Source: Phascolomyces articulosus
Lineage: Eukaryota > Mucoromycota > Mucoromycetes > Mucorales > Lichtheimiaceae
Assembly (NCBI GenBank): GCA_025677815.1
Contig: JAIXMP010000004.1
Location: 868,001-932,000, forward strand
DNA length: 64,000 bases
Direction: 5' to 3'
The position numbers and the translations under genes are program-made. Below the pieces are notes generated by a model that searched no databases, was not told the DNA's origin, and saw only the letters and a list, made by a program, of their open reading frames with translations. Positions 1 through 12,855 of the stretch are shown here, in pieces (position 1 is the stretch's first letter; every line of letters begins with the position of its first letter).

Positions 1-27
1 TTGACATATCATGACGGATGATATAGA

Positions 28-1491
28 TCATAATAATAATTTACCATGTTTTTCTTTCATTTTCTTATAACGTGCATCTGACACTTTTTCTTTTCGTTGA
101 TATGTTTCAATTTCTTGTTGAGCATCTTCAAGCTAAATAAGATGCCAAAAAAAAAAAATAGGGTTTAAAGTGTGAGTTTAGTTACAATGATAAAGAGAAC
201 GAGAAAGATAGATGTTGATCAAACTTACTTTGGATCTTAAACTATCTTCTCGAACATTAGCTTGTTTTGTCATTTTTTCAAAAGTTTGTAATCGTTCAAC
301 TTCTGCTTCTTTTTCTCTAAGTGTGCCAGATAAATTGATCCATTTACTGTTGGCTACTTCAAGGTCAGCTGCTGTAGCATCTAATGTCTATAATCACACA
401 TGACGAATATCATTAATATAATTAATACGAATAATGGGATCATCTGTGTACTTGTATTACAACAAAATCAAGAAAGTGGCACTTTTTTTATACCTTTTGT
501 GTGCGTTTCCATTTCCAAAACCATTTATTCTTTTCATCATCTAATTCTTGTTTTGCTGTATCCGATGCATCAAGTGATTGTTCCAATTTATGAATTTGTT
601 CACGATATCCATCCAGCTATTATATTTATATATAGCATGATATGTCAATATATAAAGTAAATAGCAAATTGAAAGGACATGGTACATACCTGTTGTTCCA
701 TGACAATTTTTGATTGATCTGTATCCATGGTATATTTTTCATGTTGTTGTAATAAACTTTGACCAATAGCTATATATAAAAAAAAAGAGGAGAATTTATG
801 GTTACCATTATTAATATTTGTTGTTCTTGTGATTATAGAAAACTCTGTGCATTTTCAATAGATCACACCCCCACATTTTACACACACACACACATACACA
901 CACATAAAAGATACTCCTTTTATAATTAAAATTACATTATCCCACGCCCAAACGCTTTTCTCTTTCTCTCCATCATCATAATGACCTCCCCCCTTCCTCC
1001 TTCTCTTTAACCCAAAAAGAGCAATCAGCACAATGATAGACACATCGGCTGTTTGTTCATTGTTATATGGATCAACAACAACAACAAACATGACTACCAT
1101 GTAATGCTATCATGCACGCACTGTAAATTCTTCTTTTCTTTTGTGTGGTAATAAATATTTATGTATAAATCTAATCGTACTCCTTATTAATAAACATACC
1201 AGCAGCTAACCGGGCGTCATTTTCAAGTTTACGAATAATTTGCATCCATACATGATGATTTTCACAAGATTCATTTCCACAACAACATTCAGCATTAGTT
1301 GTTGCTGAATATAATGAAAAATCAGAATCATTATTGGATAACAATTGTTGATCGTCTTGAATGATATGATTATTATTATTATTCGACATTAAAAACAATG
1401 AAGTTGTTGTGGAATCGTTATTATTATTATTATTTTGAGCTGTAGGAAATGTGCTGGCTCTAGCTGTTGCTGTTACACGAGAAACGGGCAT
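28..1491 (-). CDS. Coiled-coil protein with CC1-box-like motif (candidate dynein adaptor)
   Basis: Five exons join in phase: 1491-1200, 769-690, 616-494, 387-229 and 132-28, giving 252 codons with an ATG start and TGA stop. The first ~80 residues are Asn/Thr/Ser-rich low complexity. Residues ~85-105 carry a conserved-looking helix in which the splice joins ...DARLAA to AIGQSLL, giving AAxIGxxLL. Residues ~110-250 are charged and heptad-like with almost no prolines, typical of coiled coil. AAxxGxxLL is the known signature of the CC1 box of dynein activating adaptors (BICD, Spindly, TRAK/HAP1, BICDR), which binds dynein light intermediate chain. The exon chain is solid; the function is inference from one short motif. 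The 430-nt first intron is long for this window and holds a CA-rich microsatellite near 870-905. Confidence 0.7.
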
Positions 1492-2756
1492 TGTTATTTT
1501 TCGGTATTATACTAATTTTTGGAAATAAAGAGGTGCGTTTTGTTATAATAATGTTGTTATAAGCATAGACTTTTTAATTTGTTGTTGAAATATATGATGA
1601 TTGTTAAATTTTAGGATGTAAAAAGAAGTAGTTGTAATAATTTTTATAAGTTGAATGGCATGTAGTTAGTATATCAAGAATGATAAAAAGAAGAAAAGAA
1701 AAAAAAAGTATTGAAAAGAAGAAAGAAAAGAAGAAAAATTATAATCAAATATAAAAAAAGAGGAGCCTTAATCAAATTATAGCAGTAATGGAAAGGAGAT
1801 GGGGAGGCACTTTATTTTTTTTTTCGAGGCAAAGCTTCACATGTCACACGAAACTCTAATGTTGCACCGCATCCGTCATCCTTTTCTCTCTATTCTCATC
1901 ATACTCAAATGTAATTTATGCCCGCCTTTTTTTCTTTATACATATGGAATTCATGCAAAACTACTACTTCTTTATCTTTATATATATATTACTTTATCAC
2001 TGCTAACTAATATTCATCACTTTATTATCTTATCTACTATAGACAATCAGTTCATTTCTCTCCATACCAATAAATCATAAATGTTTCAAATGGCTGAAAA
2101 CCAACGTTAGCGGATTTTTAATATAGTGAAGAACAGTCGTGTGATCAATCGTAAAAGGTAAGTTTTATATTAATTGAAGATCATTCAATATTGGTTACTA
2201 ACCTTTGGATAATAAAAACTCTCTGACTCATCATTTTTTTTTATCATTATTATGATTTTTCTTTTGTATATATGAAAAAAAACGGATTGGTATACTCTCC
2301 CGTAATAACAAAAATGATGGTGATTTCAATACGCTGGCGCGCATGTTGGCGCACATGGTGGCGCTTAATTCCTTATTGTTGATGATGGCGCTCTCACGAC
2401 ATCACCAGTAGTGAACAATATTGGTTTCTCTTTTTTTTTTCGGGAGCTCACCATATATATAACCCTACAAACAGTAATTTTTTTCACTCTCCCCTCAATA
2501 GTGGATTTTCCTTCCTAGCTCCTAATATTTAATTATTTGATATAAGAAAAATATATTCATCCATCTTATATCTTTTTTTGTATCCAAATATCAATTGGTA
2601 TAAATTGCTCCAGTAATAAAAAAAATGTTCAATAATATGTATTCGTGGTATATTTATGGTTTATTTCCATAGTATGAATAAATAAATATATATATACATT
2701 GGTATTACACCACACTATTCAAATCAAGCTTCTTCCTTGTTTGATCTCTCTTATTT
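1492..2756. other. Intergenic; holds a TGGCGC cluster and TATA box
   Basis: No convincing gene was found on either strand. The part nearest 1491 is A/G-rich and should contain the promoter of the coiled-coil gene. A TGGCGC cluster and a TATA-like element at 2335-2462 are listed separately. The ORF near 1800-2080 is T-rich and has no recognisable protein character. Confidence 0.6.
2335..2462 (+). promoter_or_regulatory. Four TGGCGC motifs followed by a TATA box
   Basis: TGGCGC occurs at 2335, 2347, 2359 and 2386; the first three are spaced exactly 12 nt apart. A CATATATATAA element lies at about 2451-2461, roughly 60 nt downstream on the + strand. TTGGCGC-like sites are the core bound by E2F/DP and MBF cell-cycle regulators. 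The cluster stands out in AT-rich DNA. No ORF over 60 codons follows on the + strand before the zinc-finger gene, so the target transcript is unknown. Confidence 0.45.
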
Positions 2757-4921
2757 TCATTGATGATGACAAACTCTTTGGTGACGCTTTAACGTGTCTT
2801 CCCTTGAATAGCTTTTCTTGCATTTAAAATCTTCAGTAAAAAAGCCACAGAAAAAACGCTGTTTGTTTTTGTCATGAATCGCTTTAATATGTCGACCGAG
2901 GTCGCGTTTACGTGAAACACTATGGTATTCTCCATTCTCCTTCAAGCAAATGGGACACCAAAATACCTTTTTTGAATTCATATCTTTACTACTAGAAGAA
3001 CTGCTGTTGTCGCTGACTTCTTTATCATTTGAGCTTTTGGTGGCTATCTTTGGGAATAGATTGTTTGGAGCACCATGTTCTATATCCATACTGCTTGTTG
3101 GGATTATAATAGAGGTATCATGGCTAATAGATGGGTATGATAATGATACCAATGGCTCAATTTTCTAGTTATAAAATAATTTTAATGGCGTTAATTATGC
3201 ATTCATAATTGTGGACATGAATGGTAATATTATAATGTGTTATTTTAAAGAGGGTTTATCGCTACTACCTGTTGGTGACGCTGCAACTCCATACCCGGAG
3301 CAAAAAATTGTTGGTCCACAAAAGGAAAGTCAGTTGACATTGATTCTTGTGTTTGATATGATGCTAATTGACTTGGTTGCTGTACACCGGGAATAAAGTT
3401 GGGCATAGAATTATCATTGTAGTTTACTTGAGAATTCATGCTGATTTCTGAATGATGAGGCACAGTATTGTTGTATTCATCTTGTCCTTCTACCAATGAC
3501 ATTTGACTATTGAGCAAATCAGCAATGACATGCAGTTCTTCCATATGAGCAGTGTTTTCTTCCGTTTGTCCTTTTTTGTGGTATGACTGCTCAACATTCA
3601 CTACATTTATTATACAAGAGATTAAATAATGTCACTGATGAGAACTTTCCTTCTTCGATGATATATATAATATAGAAATACAATTTATTTGGATACTTGC
3701 TATTATTCGAACGTGCTGCATAATCACTTGGATTTACCATATAAGAAAAACTAGGAATAATACTGGTAGGAGGCATTGTCGAAGGAGATGGTGATAGATG
3801 GTACCCTGAATGCTGATGCTCTAACAAATTGGTATCGCACTGTGGAGAAAATTGAAATTCTCCCTGTTGAGATTCATTTGAAGGAAGATTTTGGCCAGCT
3901 GGAGAAGAAGAGTCACTACAAATTATATTGTTGTTAAGTAGATATACGAGTTAGAGATGTTGAACAGCTAGTTCTTTTTATAATACATAATAGAATTTCA
4001 CTTTTAAAAAGATTCAACGACTATTACCTTTTACTACCATACGCGACAGAATAAATGGGATCTTGTGGAAGAGCAGAACAATAGGTTTCGATGCATCCAT
4101 GGTTTTCTAAATAAGCGCAGTAGAATATTTAATTTTGAATCTTGTGAGCAAAACTATAAGTTAACTAAAAAGAGATTGTTTATACCTTCCGTAGTCGGAC
4201 TGTTCATGTTATGTGTTACTTGAATTTCTGGAATAGTAGCCAATGAGGTCAATGGTGAGTACTACAAGTAAATATTTAAAAAGAAAATTAGTGTGATCAA
4301 ATTGACCCTCTTTTTCTTGTTTTAATTTATATTACATGTAAAGTATCTATTTAGAAAGAAAATTAAATGTAAGCGCCATAGTAATGTTTAGCTGTGTATC
4401 TATATATTGATAATGCAACAGTAATTCCCTACCGTTGAAACATTCTTTTAGGGATAACTGGTGTAATACTTCAATTTTCCAATTTAAGATATCTTGCGGG
4501 AGGTACATTGGTTGCTGAACAAAAGAATCTGTGTAATGGCAGAAAAACATTAAGCTCAATAATGATCACCATTAAAGGATAGTGATATAAACTCATCGTA
4601 GTACCTTGTAATAGAGTTGCATTGTTGTTCTTATCATGTAGCCATTGATTTGGTTGTCTAGCATTAGTAAATCTAATAACATATTAATTTAAACAGTTGT
4701 GGTAAAGTTAAAATATAATAAGAAAGTATATTTGAACGCGGATAATTTTATTGCTTAAATTAATACCTGTTATCAATAATTTTTAATAATGATGATGCAT
4801 CATCAATTTGAAGTTGTTGGTTGCAGTTGTATAAACGTTTTTCTACTACATCTCTCGTTTGGATCATAGCAGTAGATTTATGTTCGGCTCTATTGATTTT
4901 ATTATAGATTTGAACGCACAT
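2757..4921 (-). CDS. Zinc-finger protein, two C-terminal Cys/His fingers (paralogue A)
   Basis: Eight exons join in phase: 4921-4767, 4672-4605, 4528-4470, 4261-4186, 4106-4028, 3915-3701, 3600-3269 and 3164-2757, predicting about 463 residues. The N-terminal and middle parts are Gln/Ser/Pro/Asn-rich. The last ~75 residues hold two fingers: CPIC followed by RKRDLGRHIKAIH, then a C...C pair followed by SREDTLKRHQRVCH. The second CxxC spacing is irregular, so these are C2H2-like rather than textbook. Two related genes lie at 15.5-19.9 kb. The likely role is a nuclear DNA-binding regulator (inference). The start is uncertain: the first exon is open upstream of 4921 without an ATG. Only a GC-AG donor at 3700/3699 keeps the 3915-3701 exon in phase with the next. 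Confidence 0.7.
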
Positions 4922-7002
4922 TGGAGATATCAGTGTGATGGGTGTAAATTTGAAGGAACGGAAAATGACAATGGGTTTATATAGTATTCGAATTAAATGC
5001 TGGTGTAACAAATAAATGCACGTTTGTGGTACTTGGAGTAGATATAATCTTAATTTCTTGAAAGGGAAAAGCCGAATATTAAAAAACTTTCGGAATGCGT
5101 TCCATCACTGTTCCTTCTGGAATAAAGGCTTTTCAGTGAGTGTCACGATCAATCGACAAAGGGGAGAGCGCAACAAAAACAAGCTTTTTAAATGATCATA
5201 AGTTTTATAATAATGAAAGGAATCAAATCTTTGTAATATATGCTGTTGCGGGACTTGTTCATTCAATTACACTTTTTATAATATGCGTATGTACTACAAA
5301 GGAACTTACTTATTTTTGCCATATTTTTTTGGACCTCACTGGGTCACAGGTTGAAATTAGAACGGAATAAAATAATGTGGGCTTTTTTTTTCTTGCCGTA
5401 AAACCATTTTTATCATGAATATTTTATGGGATCTACTGAAATAAATATATTATATTGTTTTGCAAGAAAATAATGAAAGCAAAAAATACGCCACAATATT
5501 TTATTCCGTAATTTTTCGATGAGAATCCGGTGCTATAATCCGGGTGAGGTCCAAAAAAAGTACGACAAAAATAAGTCCCTCACAAAGCTATTTCTTTTAT
5601 TTGCTTTAATGGGTTACGTAAATGTGAATATCCATATTGCAATCATTGCTACGTAATACATGATCTTTTTTATAACTTCAAAGCCCTACTACTATGTAAA
5701 AGGTGAAAAAGACTTCCTCTTGTTGGACACCCGAAACATTGGATTTTTAGACTGCATTTGCGCACTGATGTAATTATAAATTATTGCATTTTGGATTTTT
5801 ATTGTTGACTGCATTTCTGTGTTCTCATCAACCAATCACCATTTCTTATTCCCACAGTTTTTCCCACTCTCTCATCTTATCTCTTTCCTTTACTTTTTTG
5901 TTATTCCACGCACTTAGTGTTCAACCGTCAATCTGTGGTATTGGTGTGTATTTTATTAGTATAGTAATTATCATAGACATCTTACTCATTCAATGAATAG
6001 ACGGTTATTATATAGTATTTTTATTGGGTCACACAACACCCCTCATTATTTTTTGCGTCCCCCCAGATCTATGTTCCTCCCTCTTCTCCCTCTTCTTATA
6101 TCTATATTGCAAGTAAAAAAAAATCATTTCTTACACAATCTCCCTTATTATATGCCTCCCCAAAAGGTGTGTCGGTTTAAACACTTATCAAAGTTATATT
6201 TTTTCTGCTTAAATCACTACTACTAATGGTATCTCATATCATCATAAATCAGGCAAACGGGAATGATTTTCCTGGCACTCAATTGGTGCATCAGATGGTT
6301 CCAAAATGATGTCTATTTACTTGATCGCAGCGGATGCAACGACTTTAAAACGTTTTGTTAGCACACACAAAAAACTCGGCTTAAAACAAAATAGTATATC
6401 TTTATATATATATAGACAGCGCCATTGAAAAAAGCTTTTGGAGGAGCTCACTCAGTATTATAGAAAGTTTTAAATAAGAGAGACAATAATGATTCAAAGA
6501 AATAGCATTGAGCTGGCAACACTCTAGTCATAATCAATAAAAAAGACAGATATGGAAGCAGTCAGTATTTTTTTTAACAAAAGAGCAATCACAGGCATTT
6601 TAAAAAAAACACAACTGACATTACTTTTTCCATAAATCTAATACCAAGAAAAACAGAACTATCAACAATAATAACTATTAAATAGCCAAAAACATTATGT
6701 AACAATACATTATTTTATTATTTTTATATTCCCTATCAAACTGATTGTACAAAGACAGCATAAATAAAGTAAAACTATCATAATATATTACATTGAGCTA
6801 TTTATAAAAACCTTATATTTTGATCGATGATAAACACAATATTAAAATGAACAAGAACGCGAAAAATGAACACAAACGCGAAAATAAAGGTCCGATCATT
6901 TCCTTTTTAGGTTGAGACGAATCGCGTTCCTTTTTTTTTTCTCTTTTTCTTTTTTCATTTGTACTTTACACTTTACCAAAGAACCTTTTTTTTTTATTTT
7001 TC
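4922..7002. other. Intergenic region upstream of TOP2
   Basis: This is the gap between zinc-finger paralogue A and TOP2. It contains the fold-back element at 5308-5574, listed separately. The rest is AT-rich with pyrimidine tracts, a TATATATATA run near 6401-6414 and a T-rich leader just before the TOP2 start. Short ORFs at 5140-6226 show no protein character. Confidence 0.6.
5308..5574. repeat. Imperfect inverted repeat (fold-back/MITE-like)
   Basis: The left arm (about 5308-5400) is an imperfect reverse complement of the right arm (about 5461-5574). Matching blocks include CTTATTTTTG and TTTTTTTGGACCTCAC at the outside (5309-5339 against 5543-5573), CGGAATAAAATAATGTGG (5363-5380) against CCACAATATTTTATTCCG (5491-5508), and a T-run plus CTTGC near the centre. 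The spacer is about 60 nt of AT-rich DNA. The arms have diverged, so this is an old element. No coding capacity is visible. Confidence 0.65.
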
Positions 7003-10000
7003 ATGACTATTTCTGACGAAGAGGATCGCATGTCTGATTCTGGTTCCGATTTCCAAGATTCAGGTGCTGAATCCGATGAATATGTACCTGAACCTCCAAA
7101 GAAGAAGGTATAATATCAAGATCTATAATCATCTATTCCTTGTTTCAGTCTTTTTTTTTTAAAAAAAAATTAACCTATTTTTTTTTTCACTTCTTCTTGT
7201 GAAAGACCAAGGTAGCTCCAGCTTCAAAAAAGGAACCAAAAGCACCTAAAGAACCAAAAACACCAAAAGCCACATCAGCAACCAAAAAGACGCCCGCCAA
7301 GACCAATGCAACAAAAGCAGCAACAACAAAGAAATCAACCATTGACATGTTCATGACAAAAGGTGGAGCAAATGACACTCCTCCTGCTTCCTCATCCGGT
7401 TCCCCTTCCATTGATTCGGATACTGTCATGACAGAAGCAACCTCTGATTCAACCACTAATTCCAAAAAGACAACTGCTGCTGACAAACGTTCTGTGGAAG
7501 AAATTTACAAGAAAAAGAGCCAATTGGAACATATCTTATTACGTCCTGATACATATATTGGATCAACAGAAGCTGAAGAACAAGAGATGTGGGTCTTTGA
7601 TACAGAAGAAGATATGATTAAACGTAAAAAGATCAAGTATGTTCCTGGTCTTTATAAAATCGTGGATGAAATTCTTGTTAATGCAGCCGATAACAAGGTA
7701 AAAAAATAAAAGATAAAGAAAAAGTGGCTCTGGATAGAAATAAAATAAAAATAAAGTTATCTATATACTAACATAACTATAATGTTAAATAACACGACAG
7801 ATTCGCGATCCAACCATGACGACTATCAAGGTGATCATCGATAAAACCCAAAACCTTATTTCTATTCATAACAACGGTAAAGGCATTCCAATCCAAATGC
7901 ATAAAGATGAAAAGGTCTATGTTCCAGAATTGATCTTTGGTCATCTCCTTACTTCATCCAACTATGATGATACTGAAAAGAAGGTGGTGGGTGGTCGAAA
8001 CGGTTATGGTGCCAAGTTGTGTAATATCTTTAGTACGGAATTCATTGTTGAAACGGCAGATAAGGAGGAAAAGAAAAAATATAAGCAAATCTTCAAGAAC
8101 AACATGGGTAACAAGGGTGCTCCAAGAATTTCTGAAAACAAAAAGGGGGAAGAATATACTCGTATTACATTCAAACCTGATCTTGCCAAATTCAATATGA
8201 CGGAAATGGATGATGATTTCGAAGCTTTGATTAAGAAGCGTGTTTATGATTTGGCTGGTACAGTCGAAGGTGTTGCTGTCTATTTGAATGGATCTAAAAT
8301 TCCTGTCAAGGGCTTTTCAAAATATGTCGATTTGTACACCAAGTCCATGGAAATCCGTAATGCTGATGGCAAGAAACCCATCATTCATGAAGTGCAACAG
8401 GATAACAAACGATGGCAAGTTAGCTTTGCAGTCAGTGATGGCCAATTTAATCAGGTAAGCATGTTGTTTCGGAGCAAGATAAGCATGGAGAGAGAATGAA
8501 AGAGAACAAAGGGTGGAATAAAAGAGAGACGAAAAAAAAATATTATGGATTGTTATCTCAAACCCAATTTAAATAAATAGGTCAGCTTTGTCAATTCCAT
8601 TTGTACGGCCAAGGGAGGAAATCATGTCACTCACGTCGTGGATCAAATTGTAAAGGGTATCCAACCCGAAGTACAAAAGAAATGTGGCAGTAAAAACGTC
8701 AAACCTTTTACAATCAAGAATCATATTGCTATTTTCATCAACTGTTTGATTGAAAATCCCACATTCGACTCTCAAACAAAAGAAAATATGACATTACGTC
8801 AAAGTGCATTTGGTTCTGTTTACAAAATTAGTGAAAAGTTCATTGGCCTTAGTAAGTCATATATAAAAACGAATGGGTTTTTTGGTTTTGGATTATGAAA
8901 AAAAAAGAAACTAAATTGTTATATATAATTATAGTTTCCAAATCTGGTATTATTGATAATATCGTTCGTTCCTTCAAGATTAAAGAAGAAGAACAAATGG
9001 CAAAGGCTGATGGTGGTAAAATGTCAAGGTAAGCGGGGGTCTTTGGGATATCTTTACTATATGAAAAAGAGAGAGAGAGCCAGCGTGTTACACAAGAATT
9101 ATATTAAATTAATCATTTAACACTATGTTTTCCCCTAAACCACCATAGACGATTAAAGATTCCAAAATTAGAAGATGCCAACTTGGCTGGTTATCGACCT
9201 CATAACAAGAAATGTACCTTGATTTTGACAGAAGGTGACTCTGCCAAAGCATTGGTACTTAGTGGTCTTTCAGTCGTAGGTCGTGATCATTATGGTGTTT
9301 TCCCACTTCGTGGTAAATTGCTCAACGTCCGTGATGCATCCAATCAGCAAATCATGAACAATGCAGAAATCACCAATGTCAAGGCCATTTTGGGTTTGAA
9401 ACATGGAAAAACATATTCAAGCGTGGATGAACTTAGATATGGAAAATTGATGATTATGACGGATCAGGTATACGTTGTTGTGGAATGGGAAGCGGGTGGG
9501 GGAGACATATACGCATGTTTTAAAAATGAGTTGGAAGTATTGACTTAAACTATTGGGTTATTGTTTTTTATAGGATCATGACGGTTCTCACATCAAGGGT
9601 CTTATTATTAATTTGCTCGATGAAATGTTTCCATCTCTTCTCGACATTCCCGGTTTCTTGTTAGAATTCATTACACCCATTATTCGTGTAAGTTAAATGG
9701 TACGATGGAACTTTCGACATGAAAGGGAATATATTTATCAAAAAACGCTAATATGTATACTGATATGCTTCTAGTGTAGACACAAACGCACAAAAGAAGA
9801 GATTCCATTCTTTACTATTCCAGAATATGAAGCATGGGCTGTCGAACATAACCAAAGAAATGATTGGGAACCAAAATACTTCAAGGTATGATGCATTTTT
9901 GGGGGGGGGGAAATGTTTTTTAAACAGGACATATTGTGCTAATTGTCAATTCATCCTATTTTATGCTATAATTAGGGTTTAGGTACCTCTGATCGTTCTG

Positions 10001-12604
10001 ATGCTCGAAAATACTTTTCAAATCCTGATCTTCACATGAAAGAATTCCAAGTACCAGATCCTCATGATCGTGACCTTATTAACATGGCCTTTAGTAAGAA
10101 GAAGGTTACTGAGCGTAAAGATTGGCTTACCACTTATGAGGTACATATAACTTTCCCTTTCAAAGACAAAGAAAAACTTGATCATAAATTTATTTACTAA
10201 AGCTACCGGATGGTAAATTCTATATAGCCTGGTATTTATATCGACCACAATGTCAACAAAATTAAGATTTCCGACTTTGTGAATCGTGAATTGATGCTTT
10301 TCAGCATGGCTGATAATATCCGTTCTATTCCATCCGTCATTGATGGTTTCAAACCTGGTCAGCGTAAGGTACTTTATAGTGCCGTTAAGCGAGGAAAGAA
10401 TACTGAAGTCAAGGTAAATTTTCATTAACACATATAGAAAGAAGAATGGATGAAAGGGAGAGGAAGAAAAAATGATGAATCAGGAAATTGCATTTATATT
10501 TGTTATTGTTTTTGATTTATAGGTTGCACAATTTGCAAATTATGTTGCTGGTGAAACCCAATACCATCACGGTGAAGCTAGTGTTGCTGCTACTGTCATT
10601 GGTATGGCTCAAGATTTCGTTGGTAGTAACAATATCAACTTACTTGTTCCCTCTGGTCAGTTCGGTACTCGACATGAAGGTGGTAAAGCTGCAGCAAGTC
10701 CTCGTTATCTGTTCACACGACTTGCAAAGATTAGTCGAACCATTTTCCATCCTGATGATGATGATATTCTCAACTATCTTATCGAAGAAAACAAATCTAT
10801 TGAGCCAGAATGGTAAATGGGCAATCTTTTTTTTAAAAAAAAAACTCCGTTGTTATGAATATACCGACTAACTCTTTTTTTTTCATCCGTTATCTAGGTA
10901 TATGCCTATTATCCCTATGGTATTGATCAATGGTGCTGATGGTATCGGCACTGGTAAGTTTTCTTTTTTTTTTCCATTTAACAAATAATAATAAGCATTT
11001 GTATAAAACATTGCTGACATTTTTTACATCTGCTTTTTTCTCTGAATTGAAATAATAGGTTGGAGTACAACTATTCCCAATTACAGTCCCGAAGATATTG
11101 TCAACAATTTACTTCGTATGATGGATGACGAAGAACCAGAACCCATGAAGCCATGGTATCGAGGATTCAATGTAATGTATTAACCAAAAATATATACATA
11201 TACTGAACAAGAGGCTAAGAGTATAAACAATTTTGCTAACGTGTTTAATACAATAGGGTGAAATTACTGCTGGCGTTCCTGGTCGATACATTTGTAATGG
11301 TATTGCAGATGTGACAGATGATGGATCTATCAAGGTTACAGAAATCCCCGTTCGTTTCTGGACTGACAGTTTCAAAGATTACCTCGAAGTTTGCCGTGAT
11401 AAGGATAGCAAGAAACCAGATATTCACATTATTGTAAGATAAAGAGAAAAAGGGGAATTGATGATTTTTTCACATATCATTCTTTTCATCGCTATAGTAC
11501 GAGTAGTAGCTAATTCATAATTATCAATATTATTCTATAGGATTATAGTAACAACTCTACAGATTGTGCCGTTGAATTTACTATTCAATTGGAACAAAGT
11601 GAATTAACAAAGGCTGAAGACATTGGTATCTTGAAGGCTCTCCGTATTTCATCCTCCATTGCTACTACCAATATTGTATGCTTTGATAAGGATGGTAAAC
11701 TCAAAAAATACGAAGATGCTGTTGATATTCTCAAAGAATTTTACCCTCTTCGTCTTGAATACTATCAAAAGCGAAAGGTAAAACAAATTGAAAATCAACG
11801 AAAAAGAAGAATGAATGAAAATTATGGATTAACTTTTTTTTCTCTTTCTATACATTATAGGACAACTTGATTCGTGTCCTTGAATATGAATTCATGAAAT
11901 TGGATAACAAGGCACGATTCATCGAATTGGTCATCAATAAAGAACTTGTCTATGTTCACCGTAAAAAAGAAGATATCATTGCTGATTTCGAGAAACATGG
12001 CTTGAAGCGAATTTATCCTTTGAAGAAGCGAAGTATCTTAGCTACTGAGGATGCAGATGAAGAACAACAAAACAAGGAAAGCGGTTCTGGTTATGAATAT
12101 CTATTCTCTATTAGCGTTCTTGGTTTCACTCTCCAAGAGGTAAAAAATTCAATCTATCTTGGCCTTTTGTTTTCCTAAATAGAAAAAAAAGCAGGGTGGA
12201 TACAATCTAATTTTTCATATTTTTCGTTCATTCGATTATATATAGGTCCAACAACTTCGAAGTCAACGTGAAAAGAAGCTCGAAGAAATTGATGGTATCA
12301 AGAACACTACACCCAAGCAATTCTGGCGAAAAGATTTAGAAATGATGATGTCTCATTGGCGGGTAAGCTTATTAATGAAAAGTGGGAGAGTGGGAGAAAG
12401 ATTTTTTTGGGCTCATTGGAACAAAAAGTCAGCTTAAGCTTAAAAAAACTTTGTGTTCAAAAATAGGATATCCTTCGTGAAGACGAAGAAATTGCTGCTA
12501 ATGCTAAGCCTTTGGCATCATCAAAACTTAAACGTAAGCGTGTGACCAAGAAGAAGGCATCCCCCAAGAAAGAACCATCTCCCAAGAATGATTCAGAAGA
12601 ATAA
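7003..12604 (+). CDS. TOP2: DNA topoisomerase II
   Basis: This type IIA topoisomerase passes one duplex through a transient double-strand break in another, and is needed for chromosome segregation and decatenation. Eighteen exons join exactly in phase to 1305 codons, starting at exons 7003-7107 and 7206-7697 and ending at 12467-12604. Visible motifs are the GHKL ATPase helix NAADNK (~195), GRNGYGAKLCN (~262), the TOPRIM motifs EGDSAK (~566) and DQDHDGSH (~645), PLRGKLLNVR, and the catalytic-tyrosine context AASPRY (~897). The N-terminus is acidic then Lys/Pro/Ala-rich; the C-terminus is a short basic KRKR...KKKAS tail. At about 1305 residues it is shorter than typical fungal enzymes (~1400-1450), mostly through a reduced C-terminal tail. 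It is convergent with PNP, 250 nt apart. Confidence 0.97.
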
Positions 12605-12855
12605 ATTGTTATTTCCTTATAAAAAAAAATCCATTGACATTTATCATTTTATATACAAAAAAAAACATAACAAAAAACAAGATTATTCGTAGTTATAAAT
12701 ATAAAAAGAATTGTCCTTTTTTTTCCTATTCTCTACTGCTATTCGTACTATATATTACAAAAAAACAACAATAAATATATTTATAAATAAAGTGATGTAG
12801 CTTTACAAGTTACTAAAAAAAGCACTCTATCTTATCTTGATAATAATATAACAAT

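Noticed and set aside
400..660. ORF of 86 codons on the + strand
   Set aside because: Antisense to exons of the coiled-coil gene, which join in phase with good splice sites on the other strand.
855..1100. 81-codon minus-strand ORF inside intron 1 of the coiled-coil gene
   Set aside because: Low-complexity, overlaps a CA repeat, and skipping it gives a clean in-phase join that recreates the CC1-box motif.
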